DNA of 64,000 nt from Arsenophonus sp045399315 (lineage in GTDB: Bacteria; Pseudomonadota; Gammaproteobacteria; Enterobacterales; Enterobacteriaceae): contig DAYVGO010000005.1 of NCBI GenBank assembly GCA_045399315.1, positions 62,001-126,000 of the forward strand, in the 5' to 3' direction. The notes below the pieces were generated by a model. That model worked only from the letters and a program-made list of their open reading frames with translations. It was not told the origin of the DNA and did not search any database. Every line of letters starts with the position of its first letter. Position 1 is the stretch's first letter. Both the position numbers and the translations under genes were made by a program. Positions 1-9,079 of the stretch are shown here, piece by piece.

Positions 1-395
1 ATCCTTCCAATGTTGTTACTATTGGGTCCGTATAGGCTTGTTAGGCAGATTTTATTGCTATTTTAGCGGTTTGTTTTTGTTTCTCACAGCTGAAGAAAAA
101 GGCGGAACGATATTGGCTACCGATATCATTGCCTTGTTGGTTTAGCTGAGTTGGATCATGGGTAGCAAAGTGGATAGCTAGCAGTTCATCATAGCTTACT
201 TACAATGGGTTGAAAGCAATCCGGATGGCTTCTATGTGTACTGTATTGCCCGGAACAGACCTGTTCATAAGTAAGGTTTTTCACGGTATTGCCTGTGTAA
301 CCACTTTCTACTGATTTTACCCTGATCACATTTTTAAATATTGCTTCAGTACACCAAAAACAGCCACCACCGATCACTGCATATTCAATTGTCAT
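1..395 (-). pseudogene. msrA: peptide methionine sulfoxide reductase A remnant
   Basis: MsrA reduces methionine-S-sulfoxide in oxidised proteins. The N-terminus reads MTIEYAVIGGGCFWCTEAIF and contains the GCFWC active-site motif, then continues through GYTGN to LTYEQVCSG. The frame then breaks. In another frame, positions about 50-200 encode the family's downstream block (DPTQLNQQGNDIGSQYRSA), followed by a stop at about 49-51 with MsrA-like sequence continuing off the window edge. At least one frameshift and one stop are therefore visible, so this is a pseudogene. The 3' end lies outside the window. Confidence 0.88.
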
Positions 396-713
396 AGTAT
401 CTGCCTTTTGAGCTTGCTGATAGAGTCAGATTTAATAAATACCATTTATCAAAAAAGATGATAATAGCTATTTGCGCTTAGAATGTCAGATGTTCCGCTT
501 GATCCTAATTTATACTGTAATATAAGTTGACATTGATAGCTATCCTAACTAGTTAGATCATCGTTTTCATCGTGAAAAAAGTAACACTTTTGTTATTGTT
601 AGCTATTAAGTGTATTGTGTTAAAGATGTGATTAACGATAAGGATATTCGATTAATTAAATATCCCCTTAATCTTATCTTACAACTAAGGGGGGAGGCAA
701 TTAATTATTTGTG
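396..713. other. intergenic, no gene seen
   Basis: AT-rich spacer between the peptide transporter gene and msrA, both on the minus strand. It should hold the msrA promoter and the transporter terminator. I see one modest inverted repeat (664-692) and no coding remnant. Confidence 0.5.
664..692 (-). terminator. possible terminator of the peptide transporter gene
   Basis: Inverted repeat CCCCTTA / TAAGGGG with a 15-base loop, about 20 bases past the stop of the minus-strand transporter gene. On that strand it is followed by AT-rich sequence rather than a clean T-run, so this is a weak call. Confidence 0.35.
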
Positions 714-2246
714 TTAGGTTGGTTGTTGATCTGCATCGGCATTTTGCAGCATTTTTCGGATAGGAATAATTAAAATTGCTAATACTACAGCACAAATCAT
801 TAATGCAATCGCAACGTGGGAAAAGAGGGCTGGCATAGACTGTAATTGCTCTTTATCAATATTTCCTCCCATAATTCCTGCAACCAGATTACCTAGCGCA
901 CTAGCACAAAACCAAAGACCCATAACTTGTCCCTGCATTTTTTTTGGTGCTAGCAGTGTCATTGTTGCTAGTCCGATAGGACTTAAGCATAATTCACCTA
1001 AAGTTAATAGCAAAATACTGCTAACTAACCAAACTGGTGAGACATTAATATTATGCGTGACAACAATGTTTGCTGCTATCATCATAACGGCAAAGCCAGC
1101 AGCAGCAAATAAGATGCCAATGACAAATTTTGTGGTACTGCTAGGATTTATATCGCGCTTAGCCATAGTTGGCCATAACCAACTGAATAGCGGGGCAAGA
1201 ATGATGATGAAAAGTGCATTAATTGATTGAAACCATATGGTTGGGATTTCAAATCCATTACTAAAGTAGCGATCGGTATAGTCACGTGCAAAGATATTAA
1301 AAGAAGTCGGTTTTTGCTCAAACGCTGACCAGAAAAATGTTGCTGAAATAAATAGGATAAGACAGACTAATAAGCGTAAGCGCTCATTTTGATTTAAGAC
1401 GGTGAGGAAAAACATATAGATAAAGTAGATGCTAACAAAGGTTGCGATAATATAAGCAAAACTTTTTGCTACAATTGTCGCGTTAAATGGCACGATATCT
1501 GTTGCAATAAGTATCACTAAAGTAGTCAATAATAGCATCACTAATGTAATCCATTTCCCGACGTTTTTACGCTTCACAGTTGACTGCTCCCAACTAGCAT
1601 CAATACCCGTTTCTTTACTGTAACGACGCATTTGTGGTACGGCATGAAATCGAAAGATCAGTAGCGCAATCAGCATACCAATTCCACCAAGGCCAAAGCC
1701 AATATGCCAACCATATTTTTCGTGAAGTGGCCCAATAATTAATGGTGCAATAAATGAGCCGACGTTAATTCCCATGTAGAAGAGTGAAAATCCGCCATCA
1801 CGACGTGTATCATCTTTTCTATACAGTGTGCCAACCATAACAGTAACAGAGGTTTTAAATAAACCCGTGCCCAGTGCAATGAATAATAATCCAATAAAAA
1901 ATAGATTATTCCCCCAGATTGTAGACAGCGCGATTGAAAGATGGCCTACGGCAATAATCAGTGAGCCATACCAAACCGCTTTATGTTGTCCAAGCCAGTT
2001 GTCAGCTACCCAGCCGCCTGGCAGTGATGTAATATAAACCCCACCAGCAAAAATACCCACAATAGATGAAGCTTGTTCGATTGTTAATCCCATTCCTCCT
2101 TGAAATAAGCTTGCACTCATAAATAAGATCAACAGTGGTCGCACGCCGTAAAATGAAAAACGCTCCCACATTTCAGTTAAGAAGAGAGAACTCAATGGAT
2201 AGGGATGTCCAAAGAAAGTTTTAGTTTTTGTTACAGTGCATTGCAT
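714..2246 (-). CDS. POT/PTR2-family proton-dependent oligopeptide transporter
   Basis: A 510-residue inner-membrane protein of the proton-coupled oligopeptide transporter family, full length for the family. The N-terminal helix carries the diagnostic ExxERFxxYG signature as EMWERFSFYG (about residues 26-35). Hydrophobic segments are spread over the whole protein as expected for 12-14 helices, and a further POT-like block FYMGINVGSFIAP lies near residues 155-167. It should import di- and tripeptides, useful for a host-associated bacterium losing biosynthetic genes. It stands alone with about 500 bases upstream. Dtp paralogues cannot be separated by eye, so no symbol is given. The reading frame is uninterrupted. 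Confidence 0.93.
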   Translation of the reverse strand: MQCTVTKTKTFFGHPYPLSSLFLTEMWERFSFYGVRPLLILFMSASLFQGGMGLTIEQASSIVGIFAGGVYITSLPGGWVADNWLGQHKAVWYGSLIIAVGHLSIALSTIWGNNLFFIGLLFIALGTGLFKTSVTVMVGTLYRKDDTRRDGGFSLFYMGINVGSFIAPLIIGPLHEKYGWHIGFGLGGIGMLIALLIFRFHAVPQMRRYSKETGIDASWEQSTVKRKNVGKWITLVMLLLTTLVILIATDIVPFNATIVAKSFAYIIATFVSIYFIYMFFLTVLNQNERLRLLVCLILFISATFFWSAFEQKPTSFNIFARDYTDRYFSNGFEIPTIWFQSINALFIIILAPLFSWLWPTMAKRDINPSSTTKFVIGILFAAAGFAVMMIAANIVVTHNINVSPVWLVSSILLLTLGELCLSPIGLATMTLLAPKKMQGQVMGLWFCASALGNLVAGIMGGNIDKEQLQSMPALFSHVAIALMICAVVLAILIIPIRKMLQNADADQQPT

Positions 2247-2752
2247 CTAAATATTCCCCCATCAATAACTCTACCTGTGAATTATAAAAGTTAAAAAATG
2301 TTAGTATTCAGTCGTAAAACATTATCTTTTCAGTTCAAATATTGCTGCTAATTAATACCTTGCAATATTATTTTTCATCATATTATTAGAAATGTATGGT
2401 TACTTTTATTTAAACCATTTTTTATACAAAAATCGACAAAAATATTATTTTATCTGGCTTAGATCGATTAATTACTGAAGATGAGCTTAATATAATTTTT
2501 TAACTTAATTCTCAACATAAATAAAAATCAATTTAAATCAATTACATATGTGTTTATTTTATCGGTTGTTATAGTGTTGTAGCTATTAAATTTAGTTTCA
2601 ATTAAAAAATTTTGGAAAATCATCATCTTATTGCTTATTAGGGTAATTTTTTAGCGTTTAATGCCGAGTTAAATTGAGCATGGTTAATTAGTGAAAATAT
2701 TGTCTGTTTAAGCACATAGTGACTGTTTCAACAGCACAGTCACCAGTGAGTG
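2247..2752. other. intergenic, no gene seen
   Basis: About 500 bases of very AT-rich sequence between the peptide transporter gene and lpxL. No coding remnant recognised. The only structure I see is the hairpin at 2719-2743 next to the lpxL stop. Confidence 0.5.
2719..2743 (-). terminator. hairpin just downstream of lpxL
   Basis: Perfect 8-bp stem GTGACTGT / ACAGTCAC with a 9-base loop, ten bases past the lpxL stop on the minus strand. Position suits a terminator, but no T-run follows, so it may instead be a 3'-end stabilising hairpin. Confidence 0.42.
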
Positions 2753-3697
2753 TTAATCATGAATGTTATCAAGTTCACCATAAAGTGATGGCATACCTTC
2801 TGGTCTGGTTTTAAATCGACGATGTAACCACATATATTGCTCAGGTGCTTGCATAATCTCTTTTTCAATCAGTTTATTCATAAAAGTTGCGGTAGAAATT
2901 TCATCCTGCTGTGGAAAATGGGTTATTGCTGGTTGAATAAGTAATTCATATCCGTTTGCCTTAGCTAACCGTTTAGGGGTAAAAGGGATCATGGCCGGAT
3001 TGGCTAGCTTAGCTAGAATATATGTTCCTATGGTGGTAGCAGTATGTTTGACAGCAAAAAAAGGCACAAAAACACTTTTGCGTGGACCATAGTCATGATC
3101 TGGTGCGTACCATAGAATTTCTCCTTGTTTGAGATGGTGTATCATGCCTCTTATATCTTTGCGATCAATCATGAATTTGTTAGAGCGTAGCCGTCCCCAA
3201 GTTTGTAACCAATCCATTACTGGATTATCGTTTGGCCGATAAACACCAATACCAGGGTTTAATATTCCAAAAATTCGGGCGCCTAACTCAAGAGTTAGAA
3301 AATGAATACCTACTACTATAATTCCTTGTCCTGTTTGTTGAATTTTCTGAATATTTTCTTGTCCTTTTATAGTAAACCAGCGTTGTATTCGTCTATCAGA
3401 CCAGAACCAAGCCATACCCGTTTCAAATAATCCCATACCAACTGATTCAAAATTTTTGTTGATTATTTGCTGGCGTTGGTTCGCAGACATATCAGGAAAA
3501 CAGAGTTCTAAATTGTGTTTTGTAATCTGTAGGCGTTTTTTTAGCAAATGTTTTGCTAACCGCCCGAGGCGAGTTCCTAGCCAATAGATAACCGGATAAG
3601 GCAATAAAACCAGTAGATAAAGGACCCCAATACCTAACCATGTTAGCCAATATCGGGGATGTAAATATGAAATTTTAAACGGAGATACTTTTATCAT
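2753..3697 (-). CDS. lpxL: lipid A lauroyl acyltransferase LpxL
   Basis: Membrane acyltransferase that adds the secondary acyl chain to Kdo2-lipid IVA in lipid A assembly. The 314-residue product (E. coli LpxL has 306) matches LpxL throughout: LHPRYWLTWLGIGVL at the N-terminus, the acyltransferase HX4E motif as HFLTLE at residues 132-137, then YRPNDNP, and MWLHRRFKTRPEG near the end. One N-terminal membrane anchor is visible around residues 20-40. The frame is intact. Position 132/137 equals that of the E. coli catalytic pair, so activity is expected. LpxM and LpxP are less similar alternatives. Confidence 0.95.
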   Translation of the reverse strand: MIKVSPFKISYLHPRYWLTWLGIGVLYLLVLLPYPVIYWLGTRLGRLAKHLLKKRLQITKHNLELCFPDMSANQRQQIINKNFESVGMGLFETGMAWFWSDRRIQRWFTIKGQENIQKIQQTGQGIIVVGIHFLTLELGARIFGILNPGIGVYRPNDNPVMDWLQTWGRLRSNKFMIDRKDIRGMIHHLKQGEILWYAPDHDYGPRKSVFVPFFAVKHTATTIGTYILAKLANPAMIPFTPKRLAKANGYELLIQPAITHFPQQDEISTATFMNKLIEKEIMQAPEQYMWLHRRFKTRPEGMPSLYGELDNIHD

Positions 3698-4084
3698 CTG
3701 TGTTCGGTTTAGTAAGTATTTATATTAATATTATCTATTGTGACACTTTTTTAGCAAAGCTAAAATCTTAACTACTTATTACATAGTCTCTTAGCACTTA
3801 TCTACTGATATACTTGAGGTTGGTTTACTAGACTTTTGTCTGTTGGTGAAGCTACGTAATTTTATAAGGTTTTTCATTTAGATACTAAGCTTGGTGGAAG
3901 CTTATTTAAAATCACACATCAAGACGTTTTCTTAACAGTATCTTGTTTAAATGTAACAAAAAGTTAATGAGCACGAGAATAATAGGTTGTACTCATTTGA
4001 AATAACAATAAAGTAAAAAATCGATATAATTCGAAAATAGAGTTAATTATATTATTTATAATATAATTATAATCAACTATTATT
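3698..4084. other. intergenic, no gene seen
   Basis: AT-rich spacer upstream of lpxL. A short symmetric element AAGCTT-GGTGG-AAGCTT lies at about 3887-3903. No coding remnant recognised. Confidence 0.45.
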
Positions 4085-4602
4085 TTAATCATTTGAATAA
4101 ATATATTTAAAAACATTATAAACAAAAAACAGCTGAATTCGATTATTAACAAAAATTTTTTCAGTAATATGTCTTTTATGTGAATAAACTTTACCATTAC
4201 TGATGCTGGGTTTTCTAGCGATAGCATGATTAGGCACTGCATTTATCCAATTTTTGATAATTTTTTGCTCTTGATAACTGAAAATTGAGGCGTTGTCATT
4301 TGATAAATAAGTTATATTTTTTAATACACTATTGGTTTCTATCAAGCGTTCTAATACGTAATTTAACATTTTTAGACATGATAAGGTATTGATTTTTAAG
4401 TAATATTGGGAGATTTTTGAAAGGATAAGAAGAGTCAAGGTAAGTATAGAAGTGTACATTATACAGTTTTTCAATAAATGTTTGTAACTGATTATAATAC
4501 TCGGCGTGATGACAGTAATGTGTTAAATTCGCCAAAACAACATCAGGAGAGAGATTATTAATATGTTTAATGGCAGAATTGATACTATCATTGTTATAAT
4601 AA
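4085..4602 (-). pseudogene. LuxR-type regulator remnant, RcsA-like
   Basis: Two overlapping frames together give a degraded DNA-binding regulator. The first (about 4602-4329) encodes a receiver-like part with LSPDVVLANL and LLKNQYLIMSKN. The second (about 4390-4085) ends in a LuxR-type helix-turn-helix with SYQEQKIIKNWI and KVYSHKRHITEKI. Spacing and motifs resemble RcsA, the RcsB partner that activates capsule genes and represses flhDC; KVYSHKRHITEKI matches the RcsA segment with VSSHKGNIKRKI. A remnant of dsrB, the usual rcsA neighbour, lies 3 kb away and supports this. A frameshift separates the halves and no good start is visible. Another LuxR-family regulator is possible. Confidence 0.55.
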
Positions 4603-4617
4603 TTTTATAGAACAGAA

Positions 4618-5667
4618 TTACAGAACGTTAATTTCCCAATTAACGTTTTCGTTTGCTAAAAAAGGAATTAAATGATTTTCACCTTGGCAAATTTTGTCAG
4701 TAATAATAACTTGCTTACGTTTAAGTTCAATAAACCCTTCATTAACAGGTAAACCATAAAATTTAGCACCGTTTAATGAACAAAACGCTTCAAAGTTTTC
4801 CATTGCACCCATTTCATCAAAAACGGTAGCATAAACTGCCAGTGCAGTGGGTGCGTTAAAAACACCGGCACAGCCACAGGCAGATTCTTTTTTATTTTGT
4901 GTATGCGGTGCAGTATCTGTGCCAAGGAAAAAGCGCTCACAACCTGTTGTTATTGCTTCACGTAATGCTTTTTGATGGATGTCGCGTTTGAGAATAGGTA
5001 GACAATATAAATGAGGCCTGATGCCACCAACTAGCATATGATTTCTATTGAACATTAAATGTTGTGGTGTGATGGTAGCAGCCAGATTGTCATCAGCAGC
5101 TAGTACATATTGAACGGCTTCTTTGGTGGTAATGTGCTCAAATACAATTTTTTGGCTAGGAAACTCTTTTCTAATCGGTTCCATAATTTGATCAATAAAA
5201 TAGGCTTCACGATCAAAAATATCAATGTCATTGTTGGTGACTTCTCCATGGACTAATAGAGGCATGCCTGTTTTTTCCATTTTAGCGATAACTGGATAAA
5301 TTTTTGTTATATCTGAGACCCCATAACTAGAGTTAGTTGTGGCGTTGGCTGGGTAAAGTTTACAGGCTGTAAATACCCCTTCTTTAAAGCCTTCTTCAAC
5401 TGTTTTAACGTCAGTTTTATCAGTTAAGTAGCAGGTCATTAATGGTGTAAAAGTATGTTCTCTTGGAGTTGCTTCCAGGATCCTCTCGCGATAAGATTTT
5501 GCTTGATTGATATCAATAACTGGCGGTATTAAATTAGGCATAACAATTGCGCGGCCAAAAAAACGGCTAGTATATGGCACGACAAGTTTTAATATTTTAC
5601 CATCTCTAAAATGAACATGCCAGTCGTCTGGGCGGTGAATTTTAATGCTTGTTGTGATTTTAGACAT
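4618..5667 (-). CDS. pyrC: dihydroorotase PyrC
   Basis: Zinc amidohydrolase that cyclises N-carbamoyl-aspartate to dihydroorotate, third step of pyrimidine synthesis, in the cytoplasm. The product has 349 residues (E. coli 348). Metal and catalytic residues are all visible: His17 and His19 in DDWHVHF, the lysine to be carbamylated Lys103 in CKLYPAN, His140 in LLVHGEV, His178 in FEHIT, and catalytic Asp251 in LGTDTAPH. The frame is intact. It is a single-gene unit with tRNA-Asn upstream, and it shows that de novo pyrimidine synthesis is at least partly retained. Confidence 0.97.
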   Translation of the reverse strand: MSKITTSIKIHRPDDWHVHFRDGKILKLVVPYTSRFFGRAIVMPNLIPPVIDINQAKSYRERILEATPREHTFTPLMTCYLTDKTDVKTVEEGFKEGVFTACKLYPANATTNSSYGVSDITKIYPVIAKMEKTGMPLLVHGEVTNNDIDIFDREAYFIDQIMEPIRKEFPSQKIVFEHITTKEAVQYVLAADDNLAATITPQHLMFNRNHMLVGGIRPHLYCLPILKRDIHQKALREAITTGCERFFLGTDTAPHTQNKKESACGCAGVFNAPTALAVYATVFDEMGAMENFEAFCSLNGAKFYGLPVNEGFIELKRKQVIITDKICQGENHLIPFLANENVNWEINVL

Positions 5668-5828
5668 GAGATTGACTCCATTTTAAAGTAGGTAAGGAAA
5701 AATTTGGCTTGTAAACGTGTTAGGCAAGGAGATGATAAAATGAAAAAAACAAAATAGCTATACTAAATGGTAACATCAAGCTGGTTTTAAACTAATAAGT
5801 TATGACAAAAGTATAAATTAAGATAGCT

Positions 5829-5904
5829 TGCCCCCTCCAACTGGGCTCGAACCAATGACATACGGATTAACAATCCGCCGTTCTACCAACTGAACCATGG
5901 AGGA
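5829..5904 (-). tRNA. tRNA-Asn (GTT), copy 1, with unusual 3' end
   Basis: Full cloverleaf on the minus strand. The anticodon loop has GTT in ATTGTTAAT, the D arm is GTTC/GAAC, and the T arm is ATTGG with TTCGAGC. The acceptor starts TCCTCCA and ends TGGAGGG, leaving T1 opposite G72 instead of a Watson-Crick pair. The 3' end reads GGCA rather than GCCA, so the encoded CCA is altered. The body otherwise matches E. coli tRNA-Asn. It is possibly still usable after CCA repair, or may be starting to decay. Confidence 0.88.
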
Positions 5905-6090
5905 ATAACATTAGATATACATGAATGTTATCGGCAGATAGTCTATTTGTCAAAGACCAAAAAGAGTTATTTAAATCAGCAGCACAGAGTTTGAATAGAG
6001 TAATATGCTAAGCCTACTAGTTGATTTTTAATATATTTAATTTATCACTAAAAGAAAAAGACCTGCAGCTGTGGCAAGTCTTGTAAAATT

Positions 6091-6165
6091 TGGCTCCTCC
6101 AACTGGACTTGAACCAGTGACATACGGATTAACAGTCCGCTGTTCTACCACTGAACTATGGAGGA
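6091..6165 (-). tRNA. tRNA-Asn (GTT), copy 2
   Basis: Second tRNA-Asn on the minus strand, 186 bases upstream of copy 1. It has anticodon GTT in GACTGTTAATC, an acceptor TCCTCCA / TGGAGGA that pairs fully, a T loop TTCAAGT, and an encoded 3' GCCA end. The D loop is one base shorter than in copy 1. This looks like the canonical copy. Confidence 0.95.
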
Positions 6166-6322
6166 ATTGTGTGAGCTAAAAAACTGGCAGCATCCTAACG
6201 ATGTCTTAGTCTATTGTCAATACTAACCATATAATTTTTTTGCTGTTTGTTTATACTGTGATTGTATTGCGTTAAAAATAAACTAGTTATCTGAAATTGT
6301 GTATTTTTTATATAAGTTGTGC

Positions 6323-6783
6323 CTAATCTTTTATTGAGTTAGGGGAGTAAGCAAGTAAGTATATATCATAAGATGTTATGCTGTCTTTTTGTTTGATGAG
6401 ACGTTTTAGCTCAGTTTTAATTGCATCATTGATAGTTGGTTCTGCAAGGATTTTGTTAATAAGCGCTATCAGATATTTTTTTCGGTAACAAACCATTTTC
6501 CATTGTAACATACGCGCAAATCCAGTATTCTAATATCCTGAAAGCGGTATGTTGGTTTGATATATCAAATAGTAATGCAGCTGCTAGCAAAACAAATAAT
6601 AACGTGAAACTGATTGTCCAATATAAACTAAAGTACAGTGTGTAATAGATTAGAATGGCAGCCAATAAGTAAGTGATGACTATTGTTGCACAAAGGTATG
6701 GATGTTTGGTAATAAATTCCCAGTTTAAATAAGGTCTGTTTATTTATTTGGCTGAGATTTTCAGTCAGGATCACTTTTATCAT
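6323..6783 (-). pseudogene. ylaC: YlaC family inner membrane protein remnant
   Basis: YlaC is a two-helix inner membrane protein of unknown function. Three frames are needed to read it. The start near 6783 gives MIKVILTENLSQINKQ. A second frame gives EFITKHPYLCATIVITYL and a strongly hydrophobic stretch (about 6730-6590). A third gives the C-terminal block with IKTELKRLIKQKDSITSYDI ending in YSPNS, matching the YlaC tail where SFYDIFTLARA is the E. coli counterpart. At least two frameshifts make it a pseudogene. Confidence 0.7.
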
Positions 6784-7270
6784 ATTCCATGATATTTTCC
6801 TTAATTGATTAGATTTAATAGATGGATGTAAGTTTTGAGACTAGCATATTATATTATATTGCTTGAGTTATAAACATGCTGGTTTTTCTCTTTATTTAAA
6901 CAAAATCTTTATTGTTTAGGAATTGTCCCAAACAGAAAAAAAATTATATTTATGAATTTATTTAGATCATTTTGATTTTTTTATTAATTTACCGACTTAA
7001 CGAAGAATATTCTTGAAAAAATTCGATTTTTTTATTAAACAAAAACATAAAACTATTGATATTATTAACTACTCGTGCGTTAATGAAAGGAAGCCTAATA
7101 AACAGCTCTATTTTATTTACGACATTTAAGTTAATGTGTTATGAGTAGTGTTATCCTTGATAGCCTTTCGACCGTTTCTTGCTGAGTGCTTCCATGAATT
7201 AAATAGTGATGTAGGCTTTTTTATACCTGCCGAAAACGGCAATGTTTATTTGTTATATAGGAAAAGGCAC
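6784..7270. other. long upstream region of the cold-shock gene
   Basis: About 490 AT-rich bases between the ylaC remnant and the cold-shock gene. The frame upstream of the chosen start at 7271 stays open to 7148, but that extension has no family similarity, so I treat it as leader. Cold-shock mRNAs often have long leaders; I do not see a specific motif here. Confidence 0.4.
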
Positions 7271-7483
7271 ATGTCTGACAAAATGAAGGGTCAAGTGAAG
7301 TGGTTTAACGAATCTAAAGGCTTTGGTTTCATCACTCCTTCTGATGGTAGCAAAGATGTATTCGTTCACTTCTCTGCCATTCAAGGAAATGGATTCAAAA
7401 CCCTGGCTGAAGGGCAAAATGTAGAATTTACCATTGAAGATGGTTCGAAAGGCCCAGCTGCAGCGAATGTAACCGCTCTTTAA
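7271..7483 (+). CDS. cspC: cold-shock domain protein CspC/CspE
   Basis: Small single-stranded nucleic acid binding protein, one OB-fold cold-shock domain, 70 residues. RNP1 is KGFGFI and RNP2 is VFVHF. GNGFKTLAEGQNVEF and GPAAANVTAL match CspC/CspE rather than CspA. The start at 7271 (MSDKMKGQVKWF) has AGGAAAAGG upstream and gives the usual length; an in-frame upstream start at 7148 would add about 40 unrelated residues. A strong terminator follows at 7511. CspC and CspE are too close to separate by eye, so the symbol is the better of two matches. Confidence 0.93.
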   Translation: MSDKMKGQVKWFNESKGFGFITPSDGSKDVFVHFSAIQGNGFKTLAEGQNVEFTIEDGSKGPAAANVTAL

Positions 7484-7510
7484 GATTAGTTAAATAAAAT
7501 GGATTTCTTT

Positions 7511-7546
7511 AAGCCTGTCGCGCAAGCGGCAGGCTTCTTTATTTTT
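7511..7546 (+). terminator. rho-independent terminator of the cold-shock gene
   Basis: Stem AAGCCTGTCGC / GCGGCAGGCTT, 11 bp with one G-T pair and a GCAA tetraloop, followed by CTTTATTTTT. It lies 27 bases after the stop codon. Confidence 0.9.
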
Positions 7547-7590
7547 GTGGTAAAATTTTTTGGTACTGTAAGCGATTTTTGGAATAATTT

Positions 7591-7793
7591 ATGAAGATCA
7601 ATGATAGTATTTTAGTAAAAACAGATGGCGAGCAAATGCGGGAAGATATTATTCGATTAAATAGAGTCCTTTAAATGAGGGGATCATGTATTTAATTGTG
7701 TTGCCTGAATATCCAGCTGGCATTTGGTTTTTTAATGAGAACATTGCAGGTGAAGGGATTTATGTGATCCCCAAAAAGTGTGAATCGATGTAA
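7591..7793 (+). pseudogene. dsrB: DsrB remnant
   Basis: DsrB is a small enterobacterial protein of unknown role encoded beside rcsA in E. coli. The start reads MKINDSILVKTDG, like the E. coli N-terminus MKVNDRVTVKTDGG. That frame stops early. A second frame gives MYLIVLPEYPAGIWFFNE followed by IAGEGIYV, matching the C-terminal half. The middle is altered and frameshifted. Confidence 0.75.
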
Positions 7794-8733
7794 ATTAAAA
7801 TCTTGCCAGCTTTGCGAGTGATTATTTTTACACTGAAAATTATTATGGTAGTCAAGTGATTGCTAAGTTTAACTAATTTTATAATTACTATAATAAATAA
7901 TTTATAAATATAATTAATATAGTTATATGGCAAAATATTGTTTGCTAATAAGTAGATTATTGATTTGAAATTATCTTTTAAAATTTAATACATCTATATT
8001 TTGTTATTTATTGTATGCTTTTTTAATTATAAATAAAAATATTTATACAAAAGATATTTTTATTTTATTGTTTTTGTTAGCTATAAATAATCTTTTTTTT
8101 CTTCATAAAATAAGTATTTTTTAGTTGTTGATTATGAGTTTCTCTTGAGCAAAGGAAAAAATTATTATTTAATTTTAAGGTAAACAGAATCTTAAAAAAA
8201 TGTTTACAATGTTTAATGTGGTATTCAAGCTTTATTATTGAATATATTATAGTGTTTTAAGATTTTTTTAAATTTTTATTTGTTTTGTTTATTGTGGAGT
8301 TTTTAACTGATATGTTGCTAATTAGTGTTTTTTATATTTAATAGCTTTGTAAATTGAATAAATAACCTTGGTTATTATTCTGTTTTTCTGAATAAATACA
8401 TTAGTAAATAAAAAGATATAGTGAGTTTAATAATAAAAGCCGACTATTTTTGATATAACGTAACGCGAAATTTAAATAGTCTAAGTATAACGGAATAATC
8501 GTAAGAATCAGCTATAAAGTTGCCGGTTATTCATGTTATTAAGCGTGAATTTTTATTCACATTGAAAATATTGTAGTAGATATGGTTATAACACTTTAGT
8601 TTTAAAATAGATTTATAAGATAATTTTTTGAGTGCCAATAAAAGATATTTAACTCATTAATATCATTAATGGTAAGTACTTTTATATCTTAACACCAGCG
8701 AAATTAATTAAATAGAATAAGTGAGTATAAAAT
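7794..8733. other. 940-base AT-rich region before flhD
   Basis: No gene, RNA or coding remnant recognised over 940 bases; long A and T runs dominate. Its 3' end must contain the old flhDC promoter and leader. It may be a fully eroded former gene segment, but nothing in it still resembles one. Confidence 0.5.
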
Positions 8734-9077
8734 ATGAACATAGCAGACTTATTGAAGCAAATTTACGATATTAATCTTTCTTATTTATTACTTGCACAAT
8801 GTCTTATCAAGGAAGAAAAAACTTCCGCTATGTTTCGGTTAGGGGTTACATAGGAAACAGCGGATTCATTAGTCGGTTTGACATTACCTCAATTGGTTAA
8901 ATTAGCAGAGATTAATTAATATGTAATTTTCGATTTAAGAATTACGAAACGATTAAACAATTAACTAAAGAATCTCGTGTTGATGATTTACAACAGATTT
9001 ACACTGGAATTTTGTTATCAACTCATTTGTTCAAACAATTATTGGAAAATGATAAATTGATAAAAAGAAGGGCATAA
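8734..9077 (+). pseudogene. flhD: flagellar master regulator FlhD remnant
   Basis: FlhD pairs with FlhC (FlhD4C2) to activate class II flagellar promoters. The frame starts MNIADLLKQIYDINLSYLLL and passes to SAMFRLGVT, then hits in-frame stops. Later segments matching FlhD are readable: LTLPQLVKLAEIN and SRVDDLQQIYTGILLSTHL near the end. Multiple stops and a frameshift show it is dead. It ends two bases before flhC. Confidence 0.93.
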
Positions 9078-9079
9078 TT

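Noticed and set aside
3964..4242. 92-residue open frame antiparallel to nothing but overlapping the rcsA-like remnant
   Set aside because: The HTH-encoding frame in the same stretch shows real similarity; this frame is its shifted shadow.
7148..7270. N-terminal extension of the cold-shock protein
   Set aside because: The added residues have no family similarity and the start at 7271 gives the standard 70-residue protein with a ribosome binding site.
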